In this document: piece after piece, positions 1 through 9,265 of the stretch
Layout of the letters: each line of letters begins with the position of its first letter
Position numbering within the stretch: the stretch's first letter is position 1
DNA from: an uncultured Paracoccaceae bacterium
Lineage (GTDB): Bacteria; Pseudomonadota; Alphaproteobacteria; Rhodobacterales; Rhodobacteraceae
Reading direction: 5' to 3'
Assembly: GCA_947503965.1 (NCBI GenBank)
Contig: CANNFU010000006.1
Coordinates: forward strand, 186,001-250,000
DNA length: 64,000 nucleotides
Made by a program: the position numbers and the translations under genes
Notes under the pieces: model-generated
Seen by the model: only the letters and a program-made list of their open reading frames with translations
Told to the model about the DNA's origin: nothing
Database searches by the model: none

Positions 1-277
1 TATCAATCAGGGTTTCCCCCTTTTTGATGGATGACGCCTGCATCCCCATATTCATCACATCCGCGCCCAGGCGCTTGCCTGCCAGCTCAAAGCTCGCCTG
101 CGTGCGGGTGGAGTTTTCAAAGAACATGTTGATCTGCGTCAGCCCCGCCAGCACATCCTTGTGGGCGATGCCCTTGCGGTTATGCTCGGCATAGCTGTCA
201 GCAAGATCGAGAAGGGTGGTGATTTCGGTCGGGTGCAGCGGTTCGATGCCCAGAAGATGTTGCTGTCGGAAAGTCAT
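1..277 (-). CDS. pyrB: Aspartate carbamoyltransferase, N-terminal part (cut by window edge)
   Basis: Catalyses carbamoyl phosphate + aspartate to N-carbamoylaspartate, the committed step of pyrimidine synthesis in the cytoplasm. The 92 visible codons hold the carbamoyl-phosphate-binding loop [19 protein letters not shown], the STRT signature of aspartate/ornithine carbamoyltransferases. The N-terminus [14 protein letters not shown] and the [12 protein letters not shown] stretch favour PyrB over ArgF. The rest of the gene lies beyond the left edge, so length and downstream partners (often pyrC in this group) cannot be seen. It is transcribed divergently from the UDG-like gene, with a 106-bp gap. 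Family knowledge supports the call strongly; only the N-third is observed. Confidence 0.93.
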   Translation of the reverse strand, partial: MTFRQQHLLGIEPLHPTEITTLLDLADSYAEHNRKGIAHKDVLAGLTQINMFFENSTRTQASFELAGKRLGADVMNMGMQASSIKKGETLID

Positions 278-383
278 GCGGGCCTCGTCCGTTCGTTCCG
301 GTGTCTTATAGATAGGTGGTGGGTGCGCTTCAATGCTTGCCAGGCACTGCACATCCCTGTCGATCCGTCATAACGTATCCGGC

Positions 384-1181
384 ATGGATTCGGGTGAAAC
401 ATATTGGGCGGACCGCGCAGCCCTGGAATGGCAGGTGGAGCTTGGCGTGACAGATGCCGTGCTGGATGCGCCAGTGGATCGCTATGCGCTTGAGGCGGCC
501 AAGCCAAAGCCTGTGCCCAAGGCGCCGGTGGATCGGCCTGCTCCTCCACCGCTGGCGACATCGGTCGAGATTGATGCGGTCGCAATGGCGCGTGCAGCGG
601 CCGGTGGCGTGTCGGATCTGGCAGGGCTGGCGGCGGCAATGCAGGCGTTTGATCATTGCGAATTAAAGCGCGGCGCGCGTAGTTTTGTGTTCTGCGACGG
701 CCAGCCCGAGGCCCGCGTGATGATCATCGGAGAAGCGCCCGGCCGGGAAGAGGACCGCGCGGGCAAACCGTTTGTGGGCCGTGCTGGGCAGTTGCTTGAC
801 CGGATGCTGGACGCGATTGACATGGGCCGGGCGCATGCGGATGTGGCCCGGTCGGTCTACATCACGAATGTGCTGCCGTGGCGCCCCCCGTCGAACCGGA
901 CGCCTGACAAGGATGAGATCGCGATGATGCTGCCGTTTCTGGAACGACATGTGGCGTTGGCCGATCCTGATATCGTGGTCTTGATGGGAAACACGCCCTG
1001 TCAGGCGCTGCTGGGGCGCACAGGTATCACCCGTATGCGCGGGCAGTGGGTCGAGGTGCTCGGAAAGCCCTGTTTGCCGATGTTCCATCCGGCTTATCTT
1101 TTGCACAATCCGATTGCCAAGCGCGAGGCTTGGGCGGACTTACTGGAATTGAACGCCCGGTTGCGGGGGGTAGAGGTGTGA
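384..1181 (+). CDS. Family 4-like uracil-DNA glycosylase lacking most Fe-S ligands
   Basis: Predicted uracil-DNA glycosylase-superfamily protein of 265 aa, which would excise uracil from deaminated DNA. The core has GEAPGREEDRAGKPFVG (water-activating loop), NVLPWRPPSNRTP, and the HPAYLL loop near the C-terminus, as in family 4 UDGs. The N-terminal ~90 residues are Pro/Ala-rich and less conserved. Of the four cysteines that hold the [4Fe-4S] cluster in classical family 4 enzymes, only one (in FDHCELK) appears kept. The third and fourth positions read PWRPP and IAMMLPF. The chosen start gives MDSGETYWADRAALEW; an in-frame start at 333 would add 17 poorly conserved residues. The stop overlaps the next ATG by one base, suggesting an operon. 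Confidence 0.82.
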   Translation: MDSGETYWADRAALEWQVELGVTDAVLDAPVDRYALEAAKPKPVPKAPVDRPAPPPLATSVEIDAVAMARAAAGGVSDLAGLAAAMQAFDHCELKRGARSFVFCDGQPEARVMIIGEAPGREEDRAGKPFVGRAGQLLDRMLDAIDMGRAHADVARSVYITNVLPWRPPSNRTPDKDEIAMMLPFLERHVALADPDIVVLMGNTPCQALLGRTGITRMRGQWVEVLGKPCLPMFHPAYLLHNPIAKREAWADLLELNARLRGVEV

Positions 1182-1735
1182 TGAAACGCATTGCGATACT
1201 CTTGGCGCTGGGCGCCGTACCTGCAGCGGCGGATCCCTTGGATTTGATCGACTACGCACGGCTGTTTGCAGAAAATGCGGATCGTGTTGAGACCGTTAGC
1301 TCCGATCGCGACATCCTGCAGATGGGCGATATCACCATCCTGCGCGGGAACGAGGAGGGATTCGAATATACCGGCCTTGATCAAAGCGGCGAAGGGGCAG
1401 TTGGCTGTTTCGTCAGCGTTTTGGCGTCGTTGGAAAGTGCGCTGCAGGCATGCGAAATCACATTGCCGCCCGAACAGCAGGTGATCAGTGATACATACCG
1501 CAGCACTGCATTGGCGTTTTACGCCGAGAATGCATTCCCTCCGGCTGACTTGGATGAGGTAGAGCGCCGATTTGATGCGCTTGTCGCATCAGAGATTGAA
1601 CTGTCGCGCCCGTTTTGCGACGATCTTGCGGTTGTCACGGATTTCTCGGATCGACTATTTGCGCAAGCGACAAAAGCCGAAGTTGACGGCATGATGTCCG
1701 TCCCACGTTTGCCTGTCGCGAACCCCTGCCTATGA
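1181..1735 (+). CDS. Secreted protein of unknown function
   Basis: A 184-aa protein with a short Sec signal peptide (MKRIAILLALGAVPAAA, likely cleavage after AAA-D), so probably periplasmic. The mature part is acidic and has cysteines around residues 73, 87, 149 and 183, compatible with disulfides. I do not recognise a family. It is tightly packed: its ATG overlaps the UDG stop by one base and its own TGA overlaps the phosphoesterase ATG (ATGA), so the three genes are probably co-transcribed and translationally coupled. Nothing in the sequence indicates an enzymatic function. Confidence 0.75.
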   Translation: MKRIAILLALGAVPAAADPLDLIDYARLFAENADRVETVSSDRDILQMGDITILRGNEEGFEYTGLDQSGEGAVGCFVSVLASLESALQACEITLPPEQQVISDTYRSTALAFYAENAFPPADLDEVERRFDALVASEIELSRPFCDDLAVVTDFSDRLFAQATKAEVDGMMSVPRLPVANPCL

Positions 1736-2331
1736 AGATCATTGCCGCATCTGACCTGCATCTGAATGTCGATTGCCGCACGGCGTTGCTACAACAGGCG
1801 GCGCAGGCGGATCTTGTGATCGTGGCCGGGGATTTCGCTCAACGCAGGGAAGGGTTGGCAGACTATGTCGCACCGCTGAACGCGATCGGTGACAAGGGTC
1901 TTTTTGTGCCGGGCAATAATGAAACGGACGCCGAATTGCGCGCCGCGACGAACGTGCCGGTCTTGCACGGCGACAGTGTCGTACGGTCGGGCGTCACCTT
2001 CTTCGGGATTGGATGTGCAATCCCGCCACTGCCGCCACTGCCATGGGGCAGTTTTGATCTGACAGAGGACGCAGCAGAAGCGATGCTGGCCAAAGTGACC
2101 AAGGCTGACGTGGTGATCAGCCATGCGCCGCCTTTGGGCCATTGCGATTATCATCAGGGGCTTGGCCGCAATCGGGGATCAGGTGCCCTATTGCGATTTA
2201 TCGAGCGGGTGCAACCGCAGCTTTTCTTGTGCGGCCACGTGCACGACAGCTGGGGCGCCAGGTCACAGATTGGCCGCACCAAGGTGGCCAATCTTGGGCC
2301 TGTGCCTGTTTTCCTTGAGGTTGAGAGATGA
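1732..2331 (+). CDS. Calcineurin-like metallophosphoesterase
   Basis: A 199-aa single-domain phosphoesterase with the full dimetal motif set in order: SDLHLN (D-x-H), AGDFAQR (GD), PGNNET (a GNN variant of GNH), ISHAPP (H) and CGHVHDSWG (GHxH). Such enzymes hydrolyse phosphomonoesters or diesters using Mn/Fe; the substrate cannot be read from the sequence. There is no signal peptide, so it is cytoplasmic. The GNN form, with Asn in place of the usual His, is common in the small YfcE-like and Rv0805-like branches. It overlaps the genes on both sides by 4 bp, in an operon that ends in moaB. Confidence 0.88.
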   Translation: MKIIAASDLHLNVDCRTALLQQAAQADLVIVAGDFAQRREGLADYVAPLNAIGDKGLFVPGNNETDAELRAATNVPVLHGDSVVRSGVTFFGIGCAIPPLPPLPWGSFDLTEDAAEAMLAKVTKADVVISHAPPLGHCDYHQGLGRNRGSGALLRFIERVQPQLFLCGHVHDSWGARSQIGRTKVANLGPVPVFLEVER

Positions 2332-2870
2332 GCCGAATTGACGAGACGATGGATTTCATGCCGGTGCGCATTGCGGTCCTGACGGTAAGCGACACACGCG
2401 CAATGGCCGATGATAAGTCAGGGCAAACGCTTGTCGACCGGATCGAGGCTGCAGGACACGAAGTTGTCGATCGTAAGATCATTCGTGACGAACGCACCGA
2501 CATCGCCGCACAATTGCGGGCCTGGTGTGCGGATGAGGGCGTAGATGTCGTCATCTCGACGGGTGGCACGGGGCTGACGGGTCGCGATGTGACAGTCGAA
2601 GCGCATCGCGATGTGTATGAGAAAGAAATCGACGCTTTTGGCACGGTTTTCACGATCGTCAGTATGCAAAAGATCGGGACATCTGCGGTACAAAGCCGGG
2701 CAACGGCGGGTGTTGCACAGGGCACATATCTCTTTGCTCTGCCGGGCTCACCGGGGGCTTGCAAGGACGCGTGGGATGAAATCCTCGCACGCCAGCTCGA
2801 TTATCGGCACCGCCCGTGCAATTTTGTGGAAATCATGCCGCGTTTGGACGAACATCTGCGACGGAAGTAA
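2328..2870 (+). CDS. moaB: Molybdenum cofactor biosynthesis protein MoaB
   Basis: A 180-aa MoaB/MogA-family protein that binds molybdopterin. MogA-type members adenylylate molybdopterin; MoaB's own role is less clear. The signature is VISTGGTGLTGRDVT, with TVSDTR near the N-terminus and ALPGSPGACKDAWDEI near the C-terminus, covering the whole MoCF-binding domain. Length is normal for MoaB (about 170-185 aa). The ATG overlaps the phosphoesterase stop as ATGA, making it the last gene of a four-gene operon. A 74-bp gap follows before the RND adaptor. Confidence 0.93.
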   Translation: MSRIDETMDFMPVRIAVLTVSDTRAMADDKSGQTLVDRIEAAGHEVVDRKIIRDERTDIAAQLRAWCADEGVDVVISTGGTGLTGRDVTVEAHRDVYEKEIDAFGTVFTIVSMQKIGTSAVQSRATAGVAQGTYLFALPGSPGACKDAWDEILARQLDYRHRPCNFVEIMPRLDEHLRRK

Positions 2871-2944
2871 CGCCCTCGTGCGTTAAAGTGGAAAGCGGAA
2901 CGCCATCGCCTAAATGGTGGACGAGCCAAGCAAGGATGATAGAG

Positions 2945-4399
2945 ATGCGGTTTCTTCGCCGAAGCCTGATGGGTGTTTTCCTGCTCAGCGTGACGCTCGC
3001 GCTGATTGCACTCGCGGGCAACATGGTGCGCGAGGCCGTTGTGGCGCGCATGAACGAAGAGCCGCGCAGTTTTCCGCAGCGTGAACGGGTCTTGGCCGTA
3101 AACGTGGTGACGTTGGAACCGCAGGAAATCGTGCCCGAACTCACTGTCTTTGGCGAACTGCGCAGCCAGCGCATGCTGGATTTGCGCAGTGCGACCGGCG
3201 GCACCGTCCTTGACGCCAGCGATGCGCTGGTCGAAGGCGGTGCGGTCGTGCAGGGTCAGCGATTGTTGCGCATCGATCCCGCAGAGGCGCAGGCAGCGCT
3301 GGATCGGGCCCGCGCCGATTTGCAGGATGCGCAGGCCGAAGTCCGTGATGCGGAACGGTCTTTGCTGCTTGAACAGGATGAACTGACCGCAGCGCAGGCG
3401 CAGGCCGAACTGCGGGCGCAGGCGTTGGCCCGCGCGCGGGACTTGCAAGCGCGGGGTGTCGGGACGGCTGCGGCGGTGGAAGATGCCGAACTCGCAGCAT
3501 CATCGGCGGATGCCTCTGTTTTGACACGCAGGCAGGCCCTCGCATCAGCCGCGGCACGGATCGATCAGGCCCGTACCCGGCTTGCGCGCGCGCAGATTGA
3601 CGTGTCAGAGACCGAGCGTGATGTGGCTGATACAGAGATCTTCGCGGCTTTTGATGGTGTACTGTCCGAAGTGACAATCAGCCCCGGTGGCCGTGTGACC
3701 GCGAATGAACGTTTCGCCCAATTGGTTGATCCGACCCGGCTTGAGGTCAGCTTTCGTGTCTCAACCTCGCAATATGCGCGGCTTTTGGATGGTGACGGGA
3801 CGCTGATCAGTGCGCCGATCAACGTGGCATTGGATGTATCTGGTGTTGATCTGCGCGCGACAGGGCAGATCACACGCGAAGGTGCGACGGTGGGCGCGGG
3901 GCAGACCGGGCGTTTGCTCTTTGCGCGTCTGGATGCCGCACCGGGCTTTCGTCCCGGTGATTTTGTGACCGTCAGCATCGACGAGCCCGCGCTACAGAAT
4001 GTGGCGCTGGTGCCTGCAACGGCGGTGGCACCGGATCAAACTGTACTGGTAATTGGCGAAGACGAGCGGTTGCAAAGCGGATCGGTCGCGTTGCTGCGCC
4101 GTCAGGGCGATGACGTCATCATCGATGTGCTTGATCTGGCAGGTGCCACGATTGTCGCCGAACGCTCGCCGCTTTTGGGAACGGGCATCAAGGTGCGTCC
4201 GATCCGACCCGGTGGAGTGGACGCAGAGCCTGCGCCCGAGATGATCGCGCTGGACCCTGAACGCCGCGCGAAACTGATCGCGTTTGTGACCGAGGGTCGC
4301 ATGCCGGATGAGGTGAAGGCACGCATTATCGGACAGTTGGAACAGGAAGAAGTCTCCTCTGAAACCGTAGCGCGATTGGAAAGCCGGATGGGCAGCTGA
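2945..4399 (+). CDS. RND efflux periplasmic adaptor (HlyD/AcrA family)
   Basis: A 484-aa membrane fusion protein that would link the inner-membrane RND pump to an outer-membrane channel. After a single N-terminal membrane anchor (about residues 8-25, LMGVFLLSVTLALIALA) come a lipoyl half-motif, a long Ala/Gln/Arg-rich alpha-hairpin (about 110-220), the second lipoyl half (AFDGVLSEVTISPGGRV) and a beta-barrel. The start at 2945 is preferred because AAGGA sits 8 nt upstream; an ATG nine bases earlier has no such spacing. The C-terminus has an extra ~60-residue helical tail. The stop overlaps the permease ATG by one base. No TolC-type channel gene lies nearby. Confidence 0.9.
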   Translation: MRFLRRSLMGVFLLSVTLALIALAGNMVREAVVARMNEEPRSFPQRERVLAVNVVTLEPQEIVPELTVFGELRSQRMLDLRSATGGTVLDASDALVEGGAVVQGQRLLRIDPAEAQAALDRARADLQDAQAEVRDAERSLLLEQDELTAAQAQAELRAQALARARDLQARGVGTAAAVEDAELAASSADASVLTRRQALASAAARIDQARTRLARAQIDVSETERDVADTEIFAAFDGVLSEVTISPGGRVTANERFAQLVDPTRLEVSFRVSTSQYARLLDGDGTLISAPINVALDVSGVDLRATGQITREGATVGAGQTGRLLFARLDAAPGFRPGDFVTVSIDEPALQNVALVPATAVAPDQTVLVIGEDERLQSGSVALLRRQGDDVIIDVLDLAGATIVAERSPLLGTGIKVRPIRPGGVDAEPAPEMIALDPERRAKLIAFVTEGRMPDEVKARIIGQLEQEEVSSETVARLESRMGS

Positions 4400-7300
4400 T
4401 GGTCACCGGTGGGGACAAGCTGAACGCGCGCGCCGGGGGCATCCTGTCCTATTTCACGCGGCACAAGACGGCGGCGAACCTGCTGCTGGTGCTGATGTTG
4501 ACCGCGGGTCTGTTCGCTTTTCCCAACATGCGCGCGCAGTTCTTTCCGGATGTGGTTGTTGATGATCTCACCGTCTCGGTCGTGTGGGACGGTGCAGGAG
4601 CCGAAGATGTAGACGCCGCCATCGTACAGGTGCTGGAGCCGGTCTTGCTGGGGGTTGAGGGGGTATCGTCATCCTCGTCAACCTCTCGTGAAGGCAGTGC
4701 ATCGATCCGGTTAGAGTTCGCGCCCGGCTATGACATTGATCGCGCGGCAGAAGACGTGCAACTGGCCGTGGACAGCACATCGAACCTGCCCGACGATGCC
4801 GAAGATCCATCGGTCAGGCGTGGCGGCTGGCGCGACCGGGTGACGGATGTGGTCATCACCGGCCCTGTCGGGGTCGATCAATTGGCACGCTTTGCCGATG
4901 AAATGTCGACCCGGCTGTTCGCCGAAGGCGTCACACAGGTCATCGTTCAGGGTGTTGCGGCACCGTCTACGATTGTGGAAGTCCCGTCGATTTCGTTGAT
5001 CGAACATGACATCGGGTTGTCAGATATTGCGCAACGGATCGCCGAAGAGGCCGATGCAGACCCCGCAGGCGATGTGTCATCCAACGCGCGGGTGCGCACC
5101 GGTGTCGCCAAACGCAGCGCCGAGGAAATCGGTGCGATTGTTCTGCGGTCGAACCCGGATGGGTCAAAGCTGACCATCGCGGATGTCGCCACCTTGCGGG
5201 TTGAAGGTACGGACCGGGAACGCGCCTATTTCGTCGGTGATGATCCGGCGATCAAGCTGCGCGTGCAGCGGTCCGCCACAGGTGACGCTATTGGGATGCA
5301 GGAAACCGTGGAAGAGGTCGCAGAGGAGCTGACTGCTTCACGTCCCGAAGGCGTCTCCATCGCCCTGACAAATGGCCGGTCAGAGTTCATTACAGGCCGT
5401 TTGAACATTTTGCTGGATAATGGCCTGACAGGCCTGATGCTGGTCGTCGCGCTGTTGTTTTTGTTCCTGAATGCACGCACGGCGTTCTGGGTCGCGTTTG
5501 GCATCCCGGCGGCGATGCTGGCCGCGATTGCGCTGATGTATGCGGTGGGGATCACGATCAACATGATCTCGCTTTTCGCGCTGATCATTACGCTGGGGAT
5601 CGTGGTGGATGATGCGATTGTGGTGGGTGAGCATGCGGATTTCCGCGTCCGGCAATTGGGCGAGGACCCGACAGTGGCCGCTGAACGCGCTGCGAAACGG
5701 ATGTTCAGCCCGGTGTTTTCGGCGACAATCACAACGATCATCGCGTTCTTCGGGCTGGTGGTGATCGGGGGCCGCTTTGGTGACCTGATCGCGGATATTC
5801 CGTTTACGGTGATTGTGGTTCTGGCGGCGAGCCTTGTGGAATGCTTTGTCATCCTGCCGCATCACCTTGCCCGTTCGATGGCCCATTCGGCCAAGGATCA
5901 TTGGTATGACTGGCCCTCGCGCACCGTGAACCGCGGTTTTGACTGGTTCAAGGAAACGCTGTTCCGCCCCTTCATGGGCTTTGTGATCAGGGCGCGGTAT
6001 CCGGTGGTGGCCTTGGCCCTTGTGGCGCTGGCCTCGCAAGTGACGTTGTTCATTGAGCGTGAGGTGAGCTGGCGGTTCTTCAACGCGCCCGAACAAAGCC
6101 AGGTCACTGGCAATTTTGCCATGCTGCCCGGGGCGACCCGCGAAGACACAATGGAAATGATGCGCGAGATGCAGCGCGCGGCAGAGGCGCTGGGCGCTGA
6201 ATATGAGGCCGAGCATGGGCTGAACCCGCTGAAATTCGTCGTGGCCGAGGTTGGCGGTAATTCCGGCCGTGCCATTGCCGGGTCCGATACGAAGGATGCC
6301 GATCAGTTGGGCGCGATCACGATTGAACTGATTGATGCCGACAGCCGGCCTTATACCAGCTTTGCCTTTGTCAGTGCATTGCAGGATGCAATTGTGCAGC
6401 ACCCGATGGCCGAAACGGTCAGCTTTCGCAGTTGGGGGTCCGGGCCGGGTGGCGATAGCCTGGACGTCCAGATGTTTGGGGCAGATAGTGAGACGCTTAA
6501 AGCCGCTGCCGAGGCGCTGAAAACGCGTCTTGCGCAATTCCCAGAAATTTCCGGGCTGGAAGACACGCTTGCCTATGACAAAGAAGAACTGATCCTCGAA
6601 CTCACCCCGCAAGGTGACGCGTTGGGGCTGACCATCGACGGGCTGGGTCGCGTTTTGCGCAATCGATTAGGCGGGATTGAGGCGGCGAGTTTCCCTGTCG
6701 GCGCGCGCTCGGGCACTATCCGGGTCGAACTGCCAGCTGGCGAGCTTTCTGCCGATTTCCTTGACCGAACGCAGATCAGGACGCCAGAGGGGGTCTATGT
6801 CCCACTGGCCGATGTGGTGACGGTACAAAGCCGGACAGGCTTTTCCACGGTGCGGCGCGAAAACGGGATTCAGCTGATCTCGGTCATCGGTGATCTGGAT
6901 GATGAGGATGCGGCGCGGGCGACCGAAATCCAGTTAGCGATCAACGAAGATATCCTGCCAGGGATCGAGAGCGATTTCGGGATCGAAACGCAGTTATCTG
7001 GGCAAAGCGAACAAGAAGAACGGTTCCTGAACGACGCGCGGACCGGGCTGATCCTGGTGCTGTTGGGGATTTATCTGACGTTGTCGTGGATTTTCAGCAG
7101 TTGGACCCGACCCCTTGTGGTGATGTCGATCATTCCGTTTGCCTTGGTTGGCACGATCTACGGGCACTATGTCTGGGACATCCCGCTAAGCATGTTCAGC
7201 GTGGTGGGCCTGATCGGGATGGTCGGCATTATCATCAACGACAGTATCGTGTTGGTGACAACAGTTGATGAATACGCACAGGATCGGGGATTGGTGCCCG

Positions 7301-7794
7301 CGATTATTGACGGCACTGTCGATCGGTTGCGGCCCGTGATGCTGACGACGCTTACAACTGTGCTGGGTTTGATGCCTTTGCTGTATGAAGGGTCCAATCA
7401 GGCCGAATTCCTGAAGCCGACTGTCGTGACGCTGGTCTTTGGTTTGGGCTTTGGCATGGTGCTGGTGCTATTGGTAGTGCCGTCGGTGATGGCGATGCAG
7501 CAGGACGTGCATCGGCAGGTGCAGGCGGCGAAACGCGCCCTGCGCGGACGGCGGATGGCGATGTTTCTCCCGGCTGCGTTGGGCGCATTCGGGGCCTTGG
7601 GATTGTTTGGCGCGACGGTGTTGCCTTTGCTTTTGAACGGCGCGGCATGGGGCCCTGCGGCCGCAATTCTACCTGCTTTGGACAATGGCGTTGGCGTCGC
7701 CTTTGCCATCTTTATCATTGGATTGACAACGCTGTTGCTGCTGATTTATGGCGTGACGCTCTTGGGGCTGGGCCTACGGCGGGCGCAGACCTAG
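4399..7794 (+). CDS. RND efflux permease with extended C-terminus
   Basis: An inner-membrane proton-driven RND pump of 1131 aa, longer than the usual 1020-1050. Layout: TM1 near 24-42, porter domain, TM2-6 (about 340-480), second porter domain, then TM8-12 (about 880-1035). The TM4 proton-relay motif GIVVDDAIV has both Asp residues (about D404, D405). The TM10 region (GIIINDSIVLV) has Asn where AcrB has Lys940, as in many non-AcrB RND proteins. After TM12 a basic linker is followed by roughly 80 residues with two further hydrophobic segments (FLPAALGAFGALGLFGATVL and a segment near GVAFAIFIIGLTTLLLLIYG). Substrate is unknown. The stop overlaps the convergent DsbD-like gene by 4 bp. Confidence 0.92.
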   Translation: MVTGGDKLNARAGGILSYFTRHKTAANLLLVLMLTAGLFAFPNMRAQFFPDVVVDDLTVSVVWDGAGAEDVDAAIVQVLEPVLLGVEGVSSSSSTSREGSASIRLEFAPGYDIDRAAEDVQLAVDSTSNLPDDAEDPSVRRGGWRDRVTDVVITGPVGVDQLARFADEMSTRLFAEGVTQVIVQGVAAPSTIVEVPSISLIEHDIGLSDIAQRIAEEADADPAGDVSSNARVRTGVAKRSAEEIGAIVLRSNPDGSKLTIADVATLRVEGTDRERAYFVGDDPAIKLRVQRSATGDAIGMQETVEEVAEELTASRPEGVSIALTNGRSEFITGRLNILLDNGLTGLMLVVALLFLFLNARTAFWVAFGIPAAMLAAIALMYAVGITINMISLFALIITLGIVVDDAIVVGEHADFRVRQLGEDPTVAAERAAKRMFSPVFSATITTIIAFFGLVVIGGRFGDLIADIPFTVIVVLAASLVECFVILPHHLARSMAHSAKDHWYDWPSRTVNRGFDWFKETLFRPFMGFVIRARYPVVALALVALASQVTLFIEREVSWRFFNAPEQSQVTGNFAMLPGATREDTMEMMREMQRAAEALGAEYEAEHGLNPLKFVVAEVGGNSGRAIAGSDTKDADQLGAITIELIDADSRPYTSFAFVSALQDAIVQHPMAETVSFRSWGSGPGGDSLDVQMFGADSETLKAAAEALKTRLAQFPEISGLEDTLAYDKEELILELTPQGDALGLTIDGLGRVLRNRLGGIEAASFPVGARSGTIRVELPAGELSADFLDRTQIRTPEGVYVPLADVVTVQSRTGFSTVRRENGIQLISVIGDLDDEDAARATEIQLAINEDILPGIESDFGIETQLSGQSEQEERFLNDARTGLILVLLGIYLTLSWIFSSWTRPLVVMSIIPFALVGTIYGHYVWDIPLSMFSVVGLIGMVGIIINDSIVLVTTVDEYAQDRGLVPAIIDGTVDRLRPVMLTTLTTVLGLMPLLYEGSNQAEFLKPTVVTLVFGLGFGMVLVLLVVPSVMAMQQDVHRQVQAAKRALRGRRMAMFLPAALGAFGALGLFGATVLPLLLNGAAWGPAAAILPALDNGVGVAFAIFIIGLTTLLLLIYGVTLLGLGLRRAQT

Positions 7795-8591
7795 CCAGCG
7801 TCGCAGCCTTGAATATCAATCGCCTGATCACCGCCAAGTATCGTGATCCGCACGGCAGAGCGGTCCAGCGCAAACGCACTGCCGCTGGTATGGACCATAT
7901 CAACGGTTGCGCTCAGCGTATTGCCGTGGCGGATGATATCGGCCTCTGACACCCAGATATTAGCGTCACCGGCTTCTACCACGACGAATTCCTTGGCGTT
8001 GGTTGATGGTACATCAATCGTCGTCGTCACCTGCAGACCATCGCTGATCGGGGCGATGCGGCAGGTAACAGCGCCAACATTCGCTTCGTCTTCGGTCAAC
8101 GGGCGATTGATAAGGGCCGCGGTGATGGCTGCATCCCGCTCGCCAACCGGCGGCAGAAGTTCATCGAAATTCAGGGTCACCGGGATACAGATTTCTTCGC
8201 AGACCCCGATATGAAGCTGTCCGGTGATCCGCATTGGTGCATCGGGGTCTTCATTGTAAAGCCGCAGCGGAAAAACGACCGATCCGACATAGCCGACAGA
8301 ATACATGTCGTTTTGATAAAACACCTCGGGCACTGGCCAGTGGGGCGTATAGCCCGTGATGTTTTCGGATCCGGCAAGCGAAAAAAGCGGTGGGATACCC
8401 GCATCGCCCGGCGCGCGCCAATAGGTTTTCCAACCCGGATCCATGGTGACGCGGATGCCCGCGATATGTTCACCAGACGCGCTGCGCCACCCCGGCAAAA
8501 TCTCGACCGAGGCCAGATCATCGAAAGGTCCCGCCGCGCCAAGGGTGGGTAATGCCGCAATGGCAAGCGATATGAGCGTCATTTTGCGCAT
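7791..8591 (-). CDS. Secreted DsbD N-terminal-type (ScsB/DsbD-alpha) protein
   Basis: A 266-aa periplasmic protein with a signal peptide (MRKMTLISLAIAALPTLGAAG) and a DsbD-alpha/ScsB-like immunoglobulin fold. Family hallmarks are DPGWKTYWRAPGDAGIPP, PVPEVFYQNDMYSVGYVGSVVFPL, and the redox pair in GVCEEICIP (C131 and C135). In full-length DsbD this domain passes electrons to periplasmic partners; here it stands alone, with no membrane or thioredoxin domain in the window. It could accept electrons from CcdA or from the TlpA-like protein encoded nearby (inference). It is convergent with the RND permease and divergent from yqgE. Confidence 0.86.
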   Translation of the reverse strand: MRKMTLISLAIAALPTLGAAGPFDDLASVEILPGWRSASGEHIAGIRVTMDPGWKTYWRAPGDAGIPPLFSLAGSENITGYTPHWPVPEVFYQNDMYSVGYVGSVVFPLRLYNEDPDAPMRITGQLHIGVCEEICIPVTLNFDELLPPVGERDAAITAALINRPLTEDEANVGAVTCRIAPISDGLQVTTTIDVPSTNAKEFVVVEAGDANIWVSEADIIRHGNTLSATVDMVHTSGSAFALDRSAVRITILGGDQAIDIQGCDAG

Positions 8592-8695
8592 GTATCTTTA
8601 CTTATCCATAGCGGCTGCAATGGGAAGTCACGTTTCCGCCAGCCCTTGCAATGTTGACCCTTGCGTCAGATTTATGCTGCACACATTATCTGCCT

Positions 8696-9265
8696 ATGAC
8701 GGAAGAAACCGTGAATCTTGCAGGAAAGCTCTTGGTTGCGATGCCCGGCATGGGTGACCCGCGTTTTGCGCATAGTGTGATATTCATGTGCGCTCATGAC
8801 GCAGATGGCAGCATGGGGCTGATCGTGAACAAACCGCAAAGCAATGTCGATTTCGGTAATCTGCTGGAAGAGCTTGAGATCAAGCGCGGACCGCGTGCCC
8901 GTGACATCAGGGTGCATTTCGGCGGGCCGGTCGAATTGGGGCGGGGGTTCGTGCTGCATTCCAGCGACTACAGCGCCGCGAACGGAACGCTGCAGGTCGA
9001 TAACGATATTGGCATGACCGCGACCCTTGAGGTGCTTGAGGATATCGCACAGGGCAAGGGTCCCAAGACGTCAATGCTGGCTTTGGGCTATGCGGGGTGG
9101 GGGCCGGGCCAGCTGGATCGCGAAATTGCCCAAAATGGCTGGCTGATCTGTGATCCGCGCGAAGACATCATCTTTGGTCGCGCGAATGAACATAAATGGA
9201 CTGGCGCGCTCAAGATGATGGGGATTGACCCGCTGTTATTGTCAGAGACAGCAGGCAGGGCCTAG
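8696..9265 (+). CDS. YqgE/AlgH family protein (UPF0301)
   Basis: A 189-aa cytoplasmic protein of the YqgE/AlgH family. Visible signatures are LAGKLLVAMPGMGDPRFAHS, HDADGSMGLIVNKP, VHFGGPVELGRGFVLHS and GYAGWGPGQLDREI. Members are widespread in Proteobacteria but have no agreed biochemical role; AlgH was named for alginate regulation in Pseudomonas. The start at 8696 (MTEETVNLAGK) is chosen because conserved sequence begins there; the upstream in-frame extension to 8651 looks like leader DNA. The stop codon overlaps that of the convergent NTF2-like gene by 4 bp. Confidence 0.93.
   Translation: MTEETVNLAGKLLVAMPGMGDPRFAHSVIFMCAHDADGSMGLIVNKPQSNVDFGNLLEELEIKRGPRARDIRVHFGGPVELGRGFVLHSSDYSAANGTLQVDNDIGMTATLEVLEDIAQGKGPKTSMLALGYAGWGPGQLDREIAQNGWLICDPREDIIFGRANEHKWTGALKMMGIDPLLLSETAGRA

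Noticed and set aside
5380..6612. 410-codon open frame on the minus strand inside the RND permease.
   Set aside because: His/Arg/Gln-rich product typical of an antisense shadow; the plus-strand gene is unmistakable.
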